From Cymbidium sinense (lineage: Eukaryota; Streptophyta; Magnoliopsida; Asparagales; Orchidaceae): a stretch of 64,000 nt of DNA. Location of the stretch: positions 106,705,121 to 106,769,120 of the forward strand of contig CM038222.1 in NCBI GenBank assembly GCA_021442155.1. Direction: 5' to 3'. The position numbers and the translations under genes were made by a program. Of the stretch, positions 61,562-64,000 are shown piece after piece (the first letter of the stretch is position 1; each line of letters begins with the position of its first letter). Under the pieces are notes generated by a model. The model was not told where the DNA came from. It saw nothing but the letters and a program-made list of their open reading frames with translations, and did no database searches.

Positions 61562-64000
61562 AGCCTCTTATTCTTTTATGTTAGATTTATAAAATTGATT
61601 GATGTTTTGTTTAAAATTATGTAATAGAAATGGCATGCATTTTCATAGTTTCTTTATGAATGGTGATTTAATGTGTGACCTGGATCTAATTAGGCTCATA
61701 GGAAAAAATAAATCTTTTACCCAACTACAACTCATAATTAAAGTTTTAAATAATTCATAACCTCACATAAAGACCAGGTGTTAAATCAAGATAATTAAAA
61801 TATTTAGAAACCCCTTAGCTAAATGTTGTATGTATAACACTATGCATATCATATTGAATCACTTTTTCAAAATGAGGGCCTCCGTCCTTACACATATAAG
61901 GAATGCTTGACTTGTGAGAGCACCCCCTATCGACAGAGCTTCACCCTCTTCTCTTTTGATTTAGCCCATAACTCATTTCAATATGCATTTAGGCATACAA
62001 AAATCCTATGTTCTTTGTCAAAATTAAGTGTCAAAAATTGAATAAAAAAAATTAAAAAGAATTGCATTAGACTAAGCCATTACTCATACCACTCATGCTC
62101 TAGTCTCTTAGGGAGTGGGTTTAAGGACTTTAATCTCTTTCAAAATAATAACAACCCAACTATCTTGCAAAATCATATGACTTTTCTACATGGTTTTAAA
62201 GTGTAGAAGGAGTTAGTTGGCTACCACTCCAAGCAGTTATAAGTCTAGTTGTCTGATGGTTTACTCTCTCTTGTGGAGGTAAATCATATACCCATTTTCA
62301 CTTAGATTTAGGTCGTGCTTTGGCTTATGCCAAAACTCTCTAGATTTAAGATCTGAGGTAGCTATTTTTTTTGGGCTACAAGCATAAACCCTCACCTCTT
62401 AGGCATTTCCACAACATTATATTGGTGGATTATAAGCCCTAGCAATCTAATAAAATTTAACTCAAAAAATAACTCTCTTCAATTTCAAACATATAAAGCC
62501 CAACTATAGGATAGATTAGAATTCTCACTAGGTTTTCTAGTATCATGAGCATTCCCTACTTATTTCCTTTGGCTTTGATAATAAGTCTCTCATTTTGACC
62601 TATCCCGATTGATTTTCCAAATGTAACCAATTTATTGATAGTCTTACCCTTGAATTCTAGGGAGATAATAATTGCCTACTTTAATCGAGAGTATTCCTAA
62701 GGAATTCACTTTCCTTAGGATGAAATTAACTATGGGGTCCTACCCTTATAGGAAACTTTAGAACTCAGTTTAATATAAACCCTACTTTATTCATCCATGT
62801 AAAGCAGAGGAAAAATCTTTGGTACATCCGAAGACACATCATTCCTTAGGAGCCTTCATTAGGTGATTAGGTCCATTGAAGGGTGATGTCTCTATCTTTC
62901 AAGATAGTACTTCATATCTCAATGTCGTACCTAGTCACTTTAATGAGTACCCCCTCAAATCTGCATGGTGTCCCCCATACATCCAAAAATAAACACCACA
63001 GACCTAACTTAAATCTATGGTCCATGACCTTATTATCTAGCGTGTGAAGTGAATAGGCTTGTGTAGCAAGACTTTGCTAAGACTTTTCAGTTCAAGTTTC
63101 AATTTTGAGTTTGTTTGATTTACCTTTGAATGGTTTCGATTCAAGTGATTTAATGATTTCTTTTTCTTTTTAAGTGCACTTTTATTTTGTTAAAGTGAAA
63201 TTTAGGTTTTCAAGAATAAATAGTTGAATAGATTCCACTTTTGGGTGGAACCCATTCTATTCAATATCCTAACCTCTACTAGAATGAATCCTTCATCCTA
63301 AGATGAAGACTCATCCCAAAGGCCAAACTAAGATCTTTAAGTATCTTAATTAATCCTTTTGGTTCCATTTAGATATTTTGAATTTAAATTCAATTTCGAT
63401 TTTTGATTAATGTTTCAATTCTTCTCTTTGGAATTTAATTCTTCAATTCAATTTTTTATTTAATTTGATTTTCATTCTTGGTTTAGTTTATTTTTAACTT
63501 GATTTTATGTGTTTCATTTGATTTGGTTTGAATTGGTTTAATATTTATTTTCATTAATGTTTAGTTTGAATTATGTTTATGTTTGTTATATCATATTCAT
63601 TTGGTTTTATTTATGTCAACCTAAAGCACTTAGATTAATGTTTTAATCCATCTTTAGGTTACATACATTATGGATTAGGATTTCATTGATTTATTTGATT
63701 ATGAGTTCATTTGCCTTAAGATTTAATTGATCTTAACATTTCATTATTAATTTCATTAGCCCTTAAGTAATCAAATTATTTGATTTAAGATGTTGGAGAA
63801 TTATCCTTAACCGTATCTAATTTCGTTATAAATTATTTCAAGTTACTTTATGAATTTTATGATTTTGTAAATTTTTTAAATTTATTATTTGATTTATATT
63901 AACCTAGAGATTTGGAAATTCAATAATTCTCAATCCAAAGATCAATTGGGTTTAAAATTTTTATGACTAGTGGGGTTCCTTGCTAGTTTTATATTTCCAA
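61562..64000 (+). other. Untranslated leader of element D (runs off the window)
   Basis: Aligns with the A leader from 5,680 to about 7,060, then diverges. At 63,224-63,263 a long hairpin (TTGAATAGATTCCAC with GTGGAACCCATTCTATTCAA) and at 63,291-63,308 a short one (CTTCATC with GATGAAG) appear where the hairpin array begins in element A. From 63,320 to 64,000 the sequence is AT-rich with no reading frame or clear repeat. Confidence 0.6.

Overview
This window looks like intergenic DNA from a plant with a large, repeat-rich nuclear genome. I see no host gene, tRNA or rRNA in it. Essentially all 64 kb is explained by copies of one very large family of Ty3/gypsy LTR retrotransposons, plus one DNA transposon and microsatellites. 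The family belongs to the plant-specific Tat (Ogre/Retand-like) branch. The evidence is a DLGAS retropepsin, RT and Ty3-type RNase H in order, then a second archaeal-type RNase H before the integrase, no chromodomain, and a tandem-repeat 3' untranslated region. I cannot name the species from the sequence.

Layout. Element A (+ strand, 1-27,679) has a 5' LTR cut by the window edge (1-5,660), a PBS, a long AT-rich leader with an array of hairpin-forming repeats (7,679-9,175), decayed gag-pol (10,006-18,133), a 3' repeat region (18,134-21,227) and a 3' LTR (21,228-27,679). That 3' LTR carries a 1,248-bp hAT-like insertion. Element B (+, 27,680-31,576) shares this LTR as its own 5' LTR. It keeps only about 170 bp of leader before jumping into the RNase H coding region, so the arrangement is LTR-internal-LTR-deleted internal. 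Element C (- strand, 31,577-59,052) is about 27.5 kb: 3' LTR (31,577-37,304, outer end missing), 3' repeats, gag-pol (40,013-47,910), hairpin leader (48,478-50,560) and 5' LTR (52,454-59,052). Element C sits inside the LTR of a fourth, more diverged relative, element D (+, 59,053-64,000, truncated by the window).

How the parts worked. The LTRs (about 6.1-6.6 kb, beginning TG and ending CA) would supply promoter and polyadenylation signals. The PBS lies one base after the LTR. Gag would form particles, and protease, RT, two RNases H and integrase would process, copy and insert the element. Every coding copy is broken by stops and frameshifts, so none looks autonomous.

The most interesting signals are the leader array, whose units each form a hairpin with arms that differ between units but match within a unit; the very long LTRs with dense TTGAC (W-box core) motifs and a ~177-bp internal tandem repeat; a small inversion in the archaeal-type RNase H of element A; and the tandem and inverted architecture of the locus. 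Copy-to-copy comparisons were made by eye, and most boundaries are good to about 10-50 bases unless a motif fixes them.
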